This document shows, piece after piece, positions 21,917 through 33,353 of a DNA stretch of 64,000 nucleotides. The notes beneath the pieces were generated by a model that saw only the letters and a list, made by a program, of their open reading frames with translations, was not told the DNA's origin and ran no database searches. The stretch's first letter is position 1, and every line of letters starts with the position of its first letter. The position numbers and the translations under genes were made by a program. Origin of the DNA: Cadophora sp. MPI-SDFR-AT-0126 (taxonomy: Eukaryota; Ascomycota; Leotiomycetes; Helotiales; Ploettnerulaceae); contig JAGMVK010000006.1 in the NCBI GenBank assembly GCA_020747065.1, positions 2,294,001 through 2,358,000 on the forward strand, given 5' to 3'.

Positions 21917-22816
21917 CTTGAGATGGGTCTAATATTCTTGCTGGTATCGAGTTGAGACTGTGTGTGGTGTAGTTTGGCGTGGATATCCCTTCAGGTTTGA
22001 AAGAAACTTCTGGCCTTCGAAATCAACACATAGCCAAACATATCCAGATTTAAATAGAGTGTATTTACCTCTGTTTATGGAAAGAACACGGGTTGCATCG
22101 AATTGGTGAGACATGAGAACAGACACATGATCGGCCGAACGGCTTCAGAGACAGGTAGAGAACAAGATAGGAACAGGAGCGTAACCAGGGTTTCGTTTGT
22201 CATGACACTATTATGTGATTGTTTTGTCGTTGTTTTCCGGTTGTTTTGGATTTGCCTAGTGTACCATGTGGTTGTTGTAGAATACTGGCAAATGCTATCA
22301 ATTCACATTTTCGAATTAACGGGGCGTTGAGATATCGATACGCATGGAATGTACCAAAGTTTGAGTGATTATACGTACTCTAGATAGGAGAGTAAGGGAG
22401 GCCTGACGGAAGACGAAATACGTCGCGATAAATCCAGAAAGGTGGTACTCGATCGATCATACTCGAAGAAAGCGGGACCATTACACTGCATTACCTTTAC
22501 CGAAGTCCCAGATGAAGCTAGATGAGTGATACACCTTGGAAACCACACCAACATCACAGGACATAATGAAGTAACCATAAGAATGATGAAGACAATAGAT
22601 GATGGAATTGGTGACACAACGAAACGGTAAAGTCACTTTGAGACGAGAGTAGAAGCAGAATCATATTAATATTAGGAATAGCGCTAAATTGGAAAACCGG
22701 ACCTTCGGAGAATCTCGCAGTTCCAGAGGTAAAATGGAATGATCATGTAAAATCGTAGACGCTGTGTAAAGCCCTCAGATTAAAGAGCAGAAGATAGGTG
22801 ACACCAAGATCCTAGC
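21917..22816. other. Spacer between RING genes B and C
   Basis: 900 bp, no gene recognised. Holds the presumed promoter of gene B and 3' UTR of gene C. Confidence 0.5.
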
Positions 22817-23836
22817 TTATTCTTGCAGGAATCCAAAATTCCTATAGGCATATGCTGCAGGACTGCGTTCTTGGTCTCTAGGGAGAATGCCCTGCAGACT
22901 AAGATGGAGCGTATCAACTATGATGATCTCCTCGACGATAACCTTGATTGTGGCTATATCAAGGCCGCTCAAATTGACGAGCCAGTCCGGATATCCAGTT
23001 GACTCTCTCGCGGCCTTAGCTTCCTCGAGGTACCGGTTTTCACTTTCTGCGAAAGTCAGCAATGTATGTCGACATAGTGGGCACGATTCGTGATTCTTGA
23101 TCCAGGAGTACAGGCACTGATCGCCAAAGGGATGGTTGCAGTCTGTCTTCACGAGAGATTCGGTCACACCTTCCTCGTTTGGAACGCCAAGATGCTCCAG
23201 ACAGATGTTACAGTCGCGATCCTCAGAGGAGAGAGTGGTAATGCTAGGATGCTCGACCATGCCTTTCAAGATATCTGGGCGACAACCCTTTGCTCTCTGA
23301 CGCAGATCGTAGATGTCTCCGCAATGCTCAAGGTAGTTCACGACCTGGTAGTCCTGGAGTTGAATGATCAACTGGCGGCGGAACATGCTGGGACTCTCAT
23401 GCTTCTCCAGAACCTGGTACCAGAACGAGACTTTCAGATGCCCCAAGAGCCATACGAGAAAGGCTTGAGTTGCTTTGGATGATCCCTGGGGTGGACGTCT
23501 GTTGACGAAATACTTCCGAGAGCCCATGTTATGAGGATCGCTTTCCGCTCGCTTCCAGACTTTCTCAGAATATGCCAGCTCTTTAGCCGTAGCGAATTTT
23601 TTGTAGATCTCGGATTCGAGGATTAACGATCGCTGATATGGCTCTACTAGACTGTTGTCAAACATGCCACCTGTGAGAAAGCAAGACGGACAAAAGTCCG
23701 GCATTGGATATTCGTCGAGTTCTTGATAACGGGCGATATCAGCAGGTACGCTGAAGTCGGGCTCATCACAGAGGAACCGCTTGTGGATTCCTTTCATCTG
23801 GCATGAGTAGTGATAGATTTGTACCTTGTGACACAT
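22817..23836 (-). CDS. RING-finger protein C with Cys-rich N-terminus
   Basis: Single exon, 339 residues, start ATG at 23836 (MCHKVQIYHYSC). Third member of the tandem family. N-terminal Cys at 2, 12, 23, 49 and 52 with the shared PDFCPSC block. The middle has FWYQVLEKHESPSM and LIIQLQDYQVVNYLE, aligning with RING proteins A and B. The RING is at about 209-255: CNIC, DCNHPFGDQC, CPLC, with Gly at the fifth ligand position as in the others. Fewer Cys/His residues in the N-terminal module than protein A suggest divergence. All three genes share orientation, intron-less structure and the CAAG-ATG-TGT start context, which fits tandem duplication. Confidence 0.8.
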   Translation of the reverse strand: MCHKVQIYHYSCQMKGIHKRFLCDEPDFSVPADIARYQELDEYPMPDFCPSCFLTGGMFDNSLVEPYQRSLILESEIYKKFATAKELAYSEKVWKRAESDPHNMGSRKYFVNRRPPQGSSKATQAFLVWLLGHLKVSFWYQVLEKHESPSMFRRQLIIQLQDYQVVNYLEHCGDIYDLRQRAKGCRPDILKGMVEHPSITTLSSEDRDCNICLEHLGVPNEEGVTESLVKTDCNHPFGDQCLYSWIKNHESCPLCRHTLLTFAESENRYLEEAKAARESTGYPDWLVNLSGLDIATIKVIVEEIIIVDTLHLSLQGILPRDQERSPAAYAYRNFGFLQE

Positions 23837-25116
23837 CTTGGATTGCGTTGGAAATGTATCTGCAAGTGCTTTCAGATAACTGGGAGACTGAGTGTGGATT
23901 GAGCTGAAGAGGATCTTGCCAGAGGAGGATCTTTCTGTTGGATGAGAAAGTGTTGAAGAGATAAGCCATGTTTAATACGTGGAAGATTATATAGATGGCT
24001 CTTTGGATTGTTCCATTGCCATAAGTGTATGGAGACAAGTTGAGAATAGCTACAACAGTGTAACGAACAAATCAGCCCACAACCATAGGAGAACAATTCT
24101 ACAGGCCATGCCACATTTGACACAAGGAGCCTGGAGACTACGGGAAATTTCGGAACTGTTGAGCCGCAGAATCAACATTGCTCAAAGGTATGAGTTCTAG
24201 GGCAAGAACAAGAGCAGAACAAAGGTCCAAAGCCCTACACAGTTGACGGGCCGACCCGTGCCAGAACATCTTTGCTCGAAAATACAACAAGAAAAAAACA
24301 AACGCTCTTGGTGTCTCACCACTTCTTGACGATCTCGGGCTGAACAATTATACGGAAGTAACTAATGCAAGGGTTACATCGCGAGGATGTAAACAAAGAG
24401 CGAACCACCATTGGAGAGTACATCCTGAAAAATTTAACGAAATTAACGGGATTACATGGAAAATACGTCAGCCTAATAATGATCACCGTATGCACAAAAA
24501 AGACTTATAGCCAAGCTCATTCAAACAGCTACTCTTCCCGAATCTCGCATTTCAACGCCTCCGCCACTCCCTTCCCCTCGCTAAACAACCCCGCATTTCA
24601 AACACTACTGCCCCTCAAATCACGTGGCCACGAAACACCTGCCTAACGTGGTAGGTAGGTAGCTCAGCCCAAGAACCGCCATCGAACAGCTGAAAGCTAA
24701 ACAACCACCACCAGCGCTCTCATCCACCACTAATATGAAGCGGGGTAGGGAACCAATACCTTGCTGCATGCATTTAACGTCCCGCTCGTCCTGTCGTGTA
24801 TAAATGGCATCGGGAGGGACATGAGACATGCATTTGAGGTTTTTGATTTTGGTACTGCTTTCGCTGGTTTCGAGATTGAAGGCTGAGCTGCTAATATTTG
24901 AGCTGAGATCGGAGATTCGGATTAAGATTCCTACGATTGGAGGGGTTACTTGTCTACTCATAGCAGGCTGAGTTTGCACGGGTGTCGACGTTGTTTGTAC
25001 CACTTCTTGACCATCCCTTTCCCGTGAGCTGCTCCGTCGATGAACAAACATAGTTCTGGATATCGCAAACAGAATTGCAAAGCAAAAGCAATTGCAGTTC
25101 AATCCAAACTTTCAAA
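23837..25116. other. Divergent intergenic region, no gene seen
   Basis: 1.28 kb between RING gene C and the short-chain dehydrogenase. A 160-codon minus-strand frame (24620-25102) covers what should be the dehydrogenase promoter and has no recognisable family. Confidence 0.5.
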
Positions 25117-26400
25117 ATGGCACTCCAAGTCTCCGGCAAAACGGCCCTCGTGACAGGAGGCGGCTGTAAGTCTCAACCTTCTCCCCCCATCCTAATTTTC
25201 AGAAGTCCATACTAACTCTGGTCTAATGAAGCTGGCATCTGTCTCGCATTCAGCAAGCTCCTCCTAGCAAACAACTGCAACGTCCTAGTCGCCGACCTCC
25301 AACTCCTCCCAGAAGCCGAAGCGCTTGTGAACTCCTCAGCCCCATCCACTTCCACAAACGGCAACAGTAACGGCAATGGAGTGAACGGAGGCGGAAGCAA
25401 GGCACGAGCTGTATTCCAGAAGACAGATGTCACGGATTGGGGACAGTTGGAGAAGGCTTTTGAGAGGGTGGTTAGTGAGTTTGGGAGCGTGGAGTTGGTT
25501 GTTCCCGGAGCGGGGGTATTTGAACCGGTGGGTAGTTGTTCTATTTCCCTTATTCTTTCGTCTCGTCTGGGCTCTTGACTAGTATAGTCTCGACACATCA
25601 ATATCGCGCACCAGAAATGAAGAAGATAGACTGAACCCATTTAGTCCTGGTCCAACTTCTGGCAACCCGACTTTAAAACCAGCACCTCCACCTACAAAAC
25701 CCTCGAAATAAACCTCACCCACCCAATCCGCTGCACCCAGCTCGCCCTCGACACATTCAAGCGGCAATCCCCCACCCCCTCACCAACCCGGCACACAATC
25801 CTGCACATCACCTCCATCGCCGCCCAACTCCCACTCCTGCCCGTTCCGCTCTACGCAGCCTCCAAAGCTGGTCTCTCATCCTTCATCCGCTCCCTCGGGC
25901 CTCTCGAACAGCAATCCAACATTCGCGTCGCGGCCGTGGCGCCGGCGATCGTGAACACGCCAATCTGGAGCGAGAGGAGGAATTGGGTGGATGAGAAGGT
26001 CGATGTGTGGATTGGGCCGGAGAGGATTGCGGAGGTCATGTTGGGCGTTGTGCAGGGTGAGGAGTATGTGGGAGGGACGGTACTGGAGGTTGGATTGGAA
26101 AGTGTGAGATTGGTGGAGGGGCTGGGGGATGGGGGGCCTGATAGTGAGTTTTCCCTTGAGTTTCCTAAGTTTTGTTTGCTGCGCCCTTCGATTCCCGGTT
26201 TTCGTGAGGAGGATCGAGGATTTTGCCCTCACCAGGAAACCTTGTCTCTTGCGAAAATTGGCACTCCTTAATCTCCCCTTGAAAGGGCAATACTAACTCC
26301 GACTTCTTCCACAGTGACTGCTAAAGGGTATAGTGTAGGGGGCATTGGAGAGGGTGTTGTGGGGACTTTCGGTTTGTTAGAGAAGAATTTTGGGAAATGA
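25117..26400 (+). CDS. Short-chain dehydrogenase/reductase, 15-PGDH-like
   Basis: Four exons (25117-25165, 25232-25527, 25645-26143, 26315-26400) add up to 310 codons (309 residues). Rossmann-fold NAD(P)-dependent oxidoreductase: glycine motif TGGGSGI near residue 13 (split by intron 1), the catalytic triad Ser172 (ITSIAAQ), Tyr185 and Lys189 (YAASK). The structural NAG motif is altered to PGAGVF. The overall layout and the C-terminal end resemble fungal relatives of 15-hydroxyprostaglandin dehydrogenase, but the substrate is not known. A Ser/Asn/Gly-rich insertion lies after strand 2 (about residues 47-65). It sits inside the block of RING-family genes without an obvious link. Confidence 0.85.
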
Positions 26401-26945
26401 CTGGCTCCATTGAGGAGTTAGCGAGAGTTGGTCGGAAGTTGAGTGCGATGGGACTGGAGATATGAATGGTTTCCGGATGTTGTGCCTACTTATTTTTGAA
26501 TTTGCGGCTATGGTTGAGAATAATTGCACTGTACTGTACATGTGTTGGTAAATACTGATGACTTTGAATGAAAGCGATTGACACGACTCGCACAAGTTTC
26601 ATCCATTGACTCCTCGAGGACATGGTCAGCAGTCCATAGGAGACAAAGGGCCGAACGAACTGACTCTCTGAAAGAGGTATGCCCCTTTGTTGATACTATC
26701 TCATTGTCTATCTCTCCGCTTTGACATTCAGACAATGGGATTGTGTCGCTCTTATCTTCTCCATTGTCAATATATCTCCTCGGCACGAGGCACGAATAGT
26801 GTCCAACAAATATCCTTCCCAGAACAACATGACTCAAGACACTATATGGACTCGACCTACCCTCCCACCTCCTCCCAATCTCGATCCCTCCCCCAGATTC
26901 GACTCTGTACACGGCCAAACCAAATCTGCGGCCTCGACAGCAAAA
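26401..26945. other. Intergenic, no gene seen
   Basis: 545 bp between the dehydrogenase and the next same-strand gene. The frame of that gene is open upstream to 26721, but I treat this part as 5' UTR because of the conserved MC start. Confidence 0.45.
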
Positions 26946-27689
26946 ATGTGCAGAACATTTACCATCACGTACATGCTCTGCCTCCACACCCGAATCGACC
27001 ACCAACCCTGCACCCGATCCCGCAGCTTCCTCGCCCTCTTCCTCTCTGCATGCAAAGAGGAAGTCAGCGAAATCAACATCAACGACTTCTGCCTCGAGTG
27101 CCGCAAATTCTGGGACGAGGAAGCCATCTCCGAGACTGCGAGGAGAGAGCTGGCGCAGAGTTTCAGAATCCTCAATGCGTACCATGGCGAGCTGACGCCG
27201 GTGAAAGACGAAATAGGTACGATCTCTTTCCGTGGGGAGGGGGATTTGGGAGTTGATCCGCTGGTGAGTGACTCGGCCAGTATGATGACGACTCATGAGA
27301 TTGATGATGATGTGACGACGTTGTGTATGTTGAATGCACAGTTCCACTGGTTGGCTGTCAGTGACGAGCCCGTCGAGAATTGTGAGCAACAGCGTGTTCG
27401 TGAGCAGGAGCAGGAGTCAGGACTGGAGCAAGAACCAGCAACAGCACAACCCCAATCACAACGATCCAGATGCGGCTCCAACTCATCAACGCTAACAATC
27501 TGGCCCTCAGGGTTCGACGAAATACCGTTATTCGAGACAGACGAGTTCGGTAACCAGGTTGAAGTGCCCGGTATAACTCCGCCGGTTGCAGCTCATTTAG
27601 CAAGACATGGATATATCCATCCCGACGAGTTCGAGATGGAGAAGCTTGACGAGCCCCCTGTCGGGAACAGTCAATGGGGACGGTTTTGA
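26946..27689 (+). CDS. RING-less relative of the MC-x9-C proteins
   Basis: Single exon, 247 residues, starting at the ATG at 26946 (MCRTFTITYMLCLH). The N-terminal module matches the three RING proteins on the other strand: C2, C12, H14, C22, C36 and the DFCLEC pair at C49/C52. No RING follows. Instead there is a Glu/Gln/Ser-rich, probably disordered C-terminal half (QEQESGLEQEPATAQPQ) and a tail with FDEIPLFETDEFGNQVEVPG. Related fungal hypothetical proteins with this Met-Cys start have no assigned function. The start is chosen on the paralogue comparison; an upstream in-frame ATG exists at 26721. Confidence 0.65.
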   Translation: MCRTFTITYMLCLHTRIDHQPCTRSRSFLALFLSACKEEVSEININDFCLECRKFWDEEAISETARRELAQSFRILNAYHGELTPVKDEIGTISFRGEGDLGVDPLVSDSASMMTTHEIDDDVTTLCMLNAQFHWLAVSDEPVENCEQQRVREQEQESGLEQEPATAQPQSQRSRCGSNSSTLTIWPSGFDEIPLFETDEFGNQVEVPGITPPVAAHLARHGYIHPDEFEMEKLDEPPVGNSQWGRF

Positions 27690-28126
27690 GACGCAAAGAG
27701 TGTTGAGACCGGCCGCGCCGATTGCAAGTGCCCTGCCACATCGGAGCTCTGGTGAGCTGGTGAAGGCCGATTGTAGCTTCGCTGAGCCGTCGAGGTTGGA
27801 TGCTAAGTCCTGAAGATTCATGCAGATGTCGAATCCAAGGTAATTATAAGTTTTTTTTTTGAGCTAGATGTTCAAGTCAATAAAAGGGCGTTCCAACGCT
27901 CCTACCCTGTGTCAAAGATTTTAATGGTAACATGTGATTGCTGCAATTAAGATCTTGTATATCTATTTTCGTGTCCACAAGGACCCGGTGAAGTTTGAAG
28001 TCTAAGCATTACTAAATTCGGCCAGACAAAAATCATTGTCGTCTGGGGCATAGTCGCAAAATGAGGTAGGCTCTTTATTCCTCAGCTACCGGCGTCCTGA
28101 ACTCCTCTTCGTATCGTGTCGCCATT
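27690..28126. other. Convergent intergenic region
   Basis: About 440 bp between 3' ends. No gene seen; a short T run near 27850. Confidence 0.5.
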
Positions 28127-29023
28127 TCATAGTTGGATCGAGTTCTTTGGTCTCCATAGAGACCAAGAGAGTGCGATGATAAGCTTGATACCGGCAGCAA
28201 TCCATAGACTTGTAGACATCCCAGCAGAGCTTCTGCTGATCCAACCTCCAGCAATTCCTCCAATGAGAATAAATATGACAGCGGCAATTCTCCGATTCCT
28301 CTTCACATTATCTCTTGCCAATATGTTCGGATCGCTCGCAATGTCGCAGTACACACTTGTCAATACCGTCGTAGGGACCTCATTGAATCCCAATATCCGT
28401 GAAGTGACAATCTGTCCGCCAGATTGAAAGGCTAGGAAGCCCAGGGGGAGCAATTCGAGGAGGTTGACCTTCGACCCACTCTCTGTAACGACTCCATCCG
28501 GCTGCGGGACAACGCCAGCTTGTACGAGTATTGCGGCAAGGATTATGAATAGACTTTGAACGACGAAGGAGCCTGCGAGGGTTCCGCGGGCTTTGGGGCT
28601 GATAAGTCGAGTGGATGCGAAGACGAAGCAGCCTAGAAGGAACGAGGTGATTGATACCAGAGATTTGAGCCAGCCGAAAGGCTTCGACTTTGGTTGATCA
28701 GATGCACCGAGGGCCAGGAAAATGGTATTACCTGAGGAAATTAGAAGTGACCAACAACCAAGATACAGAATCTTAGTCCTACCAGTTTGCATGGACACGA
28801 AGCAAGACCATGCATTGTATGCACTGCTGTCGCAGAGACCCGAGACTAGACAGCATGCTATGATCGGTACATCCGCATGTTCAATTGCAATTTCGTCGTT
28901 GAAATACTGAATGGCAGACCGCCAATTGCTTCTCGTTGGTTTGGTCGTTGATCCATTGGAAGGAGATGGCGGTTCCGTTGTTGGTAATACTTCACCTGCT
29001 TCTGGATCTGCTGTTTGATCCAT
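28127..29023 (-). CDS. DUF1275 (YoaK-type) membrane protein
   Basis: Two exons, 29023-28783 and 28731-28127, around a 51-nt intron (GTAGGA donor, CTCAG acceptor), giving 281 residues. The splice restores the family signature FVSMQTGNTIFLALG; unspliced, 17 extra residues would break it. Several hydrophobic segments follow (VSITSFLLGCFVFAS, FVVQSLFIILAAILVQAG, AAVIFILIGGIAGGWISR, LWIAAGIKLIIALSWSL), so it is a polytopic membrane protein. LLPLGFLAFQSGGQIVTSR is another conserved DUF1275 block. Function is unknown in fungi. The hydrophilic N-terminus (MDQTADPEAGEVLPTTEPP) is likely cytosolic. Confidence 0.85.
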   Translation of the reverse strand: MDQTADPEAGEVLPTTEPPSPSNGSTTKPTRSNWRSAIQYFNDEIAIEHADVPIIACCLVSGLCDSSAYNAWSCFVSMQTGRTKILYLGCWSLLISSGNTIFLALGASDQPKSKPFGWLKSLVSITSFLLGCFVFASTRLISPKARGTLAGSFVVQSLFIILAAILVQAGVVPQPDGVVTESGSKVNLLELLPLGFLAFQSGGQIVTSRILGFNEVPTTVLTSVYCDIASDPNILARDNVKRNRRIAAVIFILIGGIAGGWISRSSAGMSTSLWIAAGIKLIIALSWSLWRPKNSIQL

Positions 29024-29958
29024 CTCTTACGACTAGCATGGAGGAGAAGTAGAGAATGAGAAATACCTCGACTTACCGAGCGGGCGGGACGGTACTTGTA
29101 TGGCAAACGGCATGGCTTTTCTTATCATGCCACCCACCGCCAGAGAAAGAAGGAAAGAAAACACAATGAACATGACGACAGCGGGAACTAACCTTCGATC
29201 GGACTAGGGGCTTCGGCAAGATCTGCATTGTCACAACGCAGGGATTCGTCGATTGGGCATGTACTGAAAGGGGCATGGGACTTTGGGCTTAGTAAGGGAA
29301 ATTCAACTGCCTCTCGACAGTACAGTCAAATCCCATCTCTCATGCGAACTTGAGTACTCTGTTGTACGAAGTACTTCGTACACCTGGGTCCCTTGGCTCA
29401 GTCTTCCATGGCTCTGAGGCTTTGATTTTAATCTCGATTCCACGTGATACAAAATAAGGTTAGCCGATGCCGATATCCTGTTATCGCCAATCAGCGCCCG
29501 CTGACCAAAGCAAAAATCAAGGGTCTAGTGCAATTTCGGCTGACAATCTCATATTTTTTCCAAACTGCGCCCAGTCGAATTCTGCATCCAACTTCTCTGC
29601 TTCTCCCCTCTCACCACCTTCGTCTTCTGCCACTCGCGGCTGAGACTCCGAAAACCCCCCTTTCCCTTCCCTTCCCTCACAACTATCTGCCTAGTCAGAT
29701 AAATCTCCTCTCCAAAATCTCCGCTCTATCAGAAGTTGTGCCAACTCTCGAATCGCAACGAGCCCCTCAGCCACGTTCCCCTCCGACAAAGACCACTGTT
29801 TCGAACATTTACGCAAATTTCCACCCACCAACTTTCGACAAATCCAAGATATCAGAAGGAGAATACCACTCTTGTCTGAGTTCTGACATCCATTCGCTAT
29901 TTTCTTAAAGGGCGTTGCACGCTCAAGAATGCCCCACCACGTATCGCCTCCCCGCACA
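29024..29958. promoter_or_regulatory. Elongation factor 3 promoter and leader
   Basis: 935 bp between divergent genes. About 29575-29700 is strongly pyrimidine-rich (C/T tracts), as is common just upstream of highly expressed fungal genes. A 154-codon open frame at 29444-29908 overlaps this leader and is not considered a gene. Confidence 0.5.
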
Positions 29959-32900
29959 ATGCCTACCATGATTTCGAAGGCCGCTGGCCCAGCGCCAACA
30001 CAAGAAGAGGTGGCCGGGCTGATGGACTCTATATTCACTGCTGCTACATCTGATGCTTCTGTCTCTGCTGCATACGCTCTGTGCGATCTGTTCTTGAACT
30101 CTGTCGGATTCCGAGGATTGTCGCAATATGGCGTCCTGGCTGCTATCAAGAAGGGTGCCAGCGATAAGAAGAGTGTAGCAAGAAGAGAGTGTGCCCAAAA
30201 TCTCTTGGGAGCACTGTTCGAGCGTCTGCCACCCCAGCAAAGAATCAGTGAGGTCATTCTCATGGTTCAGGATGGTGGTATGGTTGCTTGCGCTCTTGAT
30301 GCTTTGGCAGATAAGAGCCCAGTGGTCCGTGAGTCTGCCCAGTACGGACTGGATGAGCTGTTCAAGAACCTCAGCTCCGAGGCTCTGGTTGTCGGTCTTC
30401 TGCCAGCCCTCTCTACATACCTCGCCAAGGCCACCGGAAAGTGGCAAGGAACCGTTGGAGCATACAAGCTGCTCCAGAAGATGGCCGATAAGGCCAAGTT
30501 GGAAGTTGGTAGCAGCAAGGAGGAGGCAAACGATAAGGATATTCTGCGCGAGGCCATGGGCACAAAATTGGGTGGATTGATCCCAATTGTGGAAGCTGGC
30601 ATGCACGACTTGAAAGCGGAGGTCGAGAAACAGGCCGTTGCAACCATGACTTCTCTCACAACGCTCCTTTCCAATGACGACGTTGCTCCACGAATCCCGC
30701 TTTTGATCGCTACCATGCAAAAGCCTTCGACCGAGACCCTTCAAAAAGCTATCCACGCTCTTTCCCAAACCACATTCGTGGCCATTGTTACGTCCCCCGT
30801 CCTCGCCCTCCTCACACCTCTTCTGGAAAGATCCTTGAATACACCCTCGACCGCCCAAGAAGTACTCCGACAAACTGTTGTGGTCGTGGAGAACTTGACC
30901 AAGCTCGTCCACGATCCAGTTGAAGCCAGAACTTTCTTGCCAAAGTTGAGCCCTGGTGTAAAGGCTGTCAAAGATAGAGCGTCGCTGCCAGAGGTTAGAG
31001 ATTTGGCTACCAGAGCGCTGAATGTCATCCACAAGGCTATGGGCGATGATGATCGTAGCGCCAATAGCGCCGTTATCGAGCGTACTACCTCTGATGATGT
31101 CGCTAAGATTCTCGAGGCTGAAATTAAGAAGGCTGGTGGATTGGGTGGTGATCTTGACGCATTCAAGCTCGCCAGACCATATATCGGTGCCATGGTTGCC
31201 GAAGATGTCAACCACCGCGAAGTTAATCGTATTTCGGCACGAGTTACCCCTTATCTTGCAAATATCATGAAGGAAGAGGGTGCAGCCGAGAAAGTTGGAG
31301 CTGGTGTTCAACAACACTACGTCGATGAGGATGAGAAAAAATACGGGAAGCCAGTCAAGGAAGATGATGGAGAAATTGAGATTGTCAATGCTGATTTCTC
31401 TTTGGCATATGGAGGCATGCTTCTTCTTTCCCACACCAACTTGCGTCTCCTCAAGGGCCACAGATATGGTCTCTGTGGTCGCAACGGTGCTGGAAAATCT
31501 ACTCTTATGCGCAGTATCGCTACTGGAAAGCTCGAAGGTTTCCCTCCCCAAGATGTTCTCAGAACCTGCTTCGTCGAGCATAACCAGGGCGAGGATGCTG
31601 ATATTAGCATTCTGCAATTCGTTGCAAAGGATCCTGCTATCGCGGATCAGGGAATGGATCGTATCTCTGACGTTTTGACCGAGGTCGGATTTACACCAGG
31701 GCCGCAGGGTCGCCAGTCTGAGAAGGTCGGATCCCTATCCGGTGGATGGAAGATGAAGTTGGCTCTGGCCAGGGCTATGTTGATGAAAGCCGATGTTCTC
31801 CTCCTCGACGAACCTACCAATCACTTGGACGTTGCCAACGTCAAATGGTTACAAGAGTACTTGAAGAGCCACACCGAGATCACCAGTTTGATCGTTTCTC
31901 ACGACTCTGGCTTCCTTGATGAAGTCTGTACAGATATCTACCACTACGAGCCAGGAAAGAAGCTTGCATGCTACAAAGGTAACCTTGCAGAGTTTGTGAA
32001 GCAGAAACCCGAAGCCAAGAGTTACTACACTCTCTCAGCTTCGAATGCCCAGTTCAAGTTCCCACCTCCTGGTATACTTACGGGTGTCAAGTCCAACACT
32101 CGATCGATTCTCCGAATGACCAATTGCTCTTATACCTACCCTGGGGCTTCAAAGCCATCGCTGTACGACGTTTCTTGCCAACTGTCATTGTCTTCCCGAA
32201 CTGCCATTATTGGAGGAAATGGTGCCGGAAAGTCGACTTTGATCAAGATGCTTACTGGCGAGACTGTCCCAACCACTGGCCGTGTTGAGAAGCACCCTAA
32301 CTTGCGTATCGGATACATTAAGCAGCACGCCCTCGAGCACGTGGAGATGCATCTGGAGAAGACTCCCAATCAATACCTTCAATGGCGTTATGCCAACGGT
32401 GATGATAGAGAAGTTCACATGAAGCAGACTCGTATCTTATCTCCAGAGGATAAGGCGCAAATGGAGAAACTTGTCGACTTGAAGGACGGCAAAGGTCCTC
32501 GCCAGATTGAGGCCATCATGGGACGTCAAAAGTGGAAGAAGTCCTACCAATACGAGATCAAGTGGCTTCACATGCTGCCAAAGCACAATTCTCAAATCTC
32601 GAGAGAGACCCTTATGGAGTTGGGCTTCGACAAATTGATTCAAGAGTTCGATGACCACGAGGCGTCCCGAGAAGGTCTCGGTTTTCGTGAGCTATCACCA
32701 AAGGTCATCTCCAAGCACTTCCAGGATCTTGGCCTTGATCCTGAGATTGCTGATCACAATGAGATTGGTGGTCTCTCTGGTGGACAGAAAGTCAAAGTTG
32801 TCTTGGCAGGTGCTATGTGGAATAACCCTCATCTGCTTGTCCTCGACGAACCTACCAATTTCTTGGATCGTGACTCTCTAGGAGGTCTTGCCGTCGCTAT

Positions 32901-33353
32901 TCGCGACTACAAGGGTGGTGTCATCATGATTTCCCACAACGAAGAATTCGTTGGTGCTCTCTGTCCCGAGCAGTGGCACGTTGCAGATGGTCGTGTTACC
33001 CACAAGGGCAACTTTGCTGTTGCCGCCGACCGATTCGAGGATTCTAGCCGACCCGGAAGTGCTTTCAACAGCAGTGTTGCAAGTAGTGCGATGAGCAGTG
33101 CTGTTTCCAGCGCCAACGCCAGCGCCGTTAACAGTGGAGCAGAGGACAACGGTGGAGATATGAGCTTCAGAGCTAAGAAGAAGAAGAAGATGACCAAGAA
33201 AGAGTTGAAGGAGCGGGAAGTCCGCAGGAGATTGAGGCACATTGAATGGTATGTTCTCCTAATCCCACAAATATGTATATCCACTAACTCTATCCCAGGC
33301 TCAACTCTCCTAAGGGAACTCCTCACCCACCTGACACAGACGACGAGTCATAG
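29959..33353 (+). CDS. tef3: Translation elongation factor 3 (ABC-F ATPase)
   Basis: Two exons, 29959-33248 and 33299-33353, spliced by a 50-nt intron that completes the Trp of HIEW; 1,114 residues. This fungus-type ribosomal ATPase helps release deacylated tRNA from the E site during elongation. Order: N-terminal HEAT repeats (about 1-350), a four-helix region, ABC1 (Walker A GRNGAGKST about 507; signature LSGGWKMKLALARAM; Walker B LLLDEPTNHLD), ABC2 (Walker A GGNGAGKST about 752; chromodomain-like insertion; signature LSGGQKVKV; Walker B LVLDEPTNFLD about 960), then a Ser/Ala-rich linker and a Lys-rich tail (AKKKKKMTKKELKE). Slightly longer than the yeast protein (1,044). The start MPTMISKAAG at 29959 was preferred to an ATG 30 nt upstream. 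Confidence 0.95.

Noticed and set aside
24620..25102. 160-codon minus-strand frame
   Set aside because: Covers the probable dehydrogenase promoter, low-complexity Ser/Thr composition, no family.
26508..27389. 293-codon minus-strand frame overlapping the RING-less MC protein gene
   Set aside because: The sense frame carries the conserved MC-x9-C module; the antisense frame matches nothing and spans intergenic sequence.
29444..29908. 154-codon frame before elongation factor 3
   Set aside because: It lies in the pyrimidine-rich leader; composition reflects CT tracts rather than protein.
29923..31617. 564-codon open frame antisense to elongation factor 3
   Set aside because: It is the mirror of strongly biased codons in a highly expressed gene; it has no recognised domain, and the sense strand is an unmistakable EF-3.
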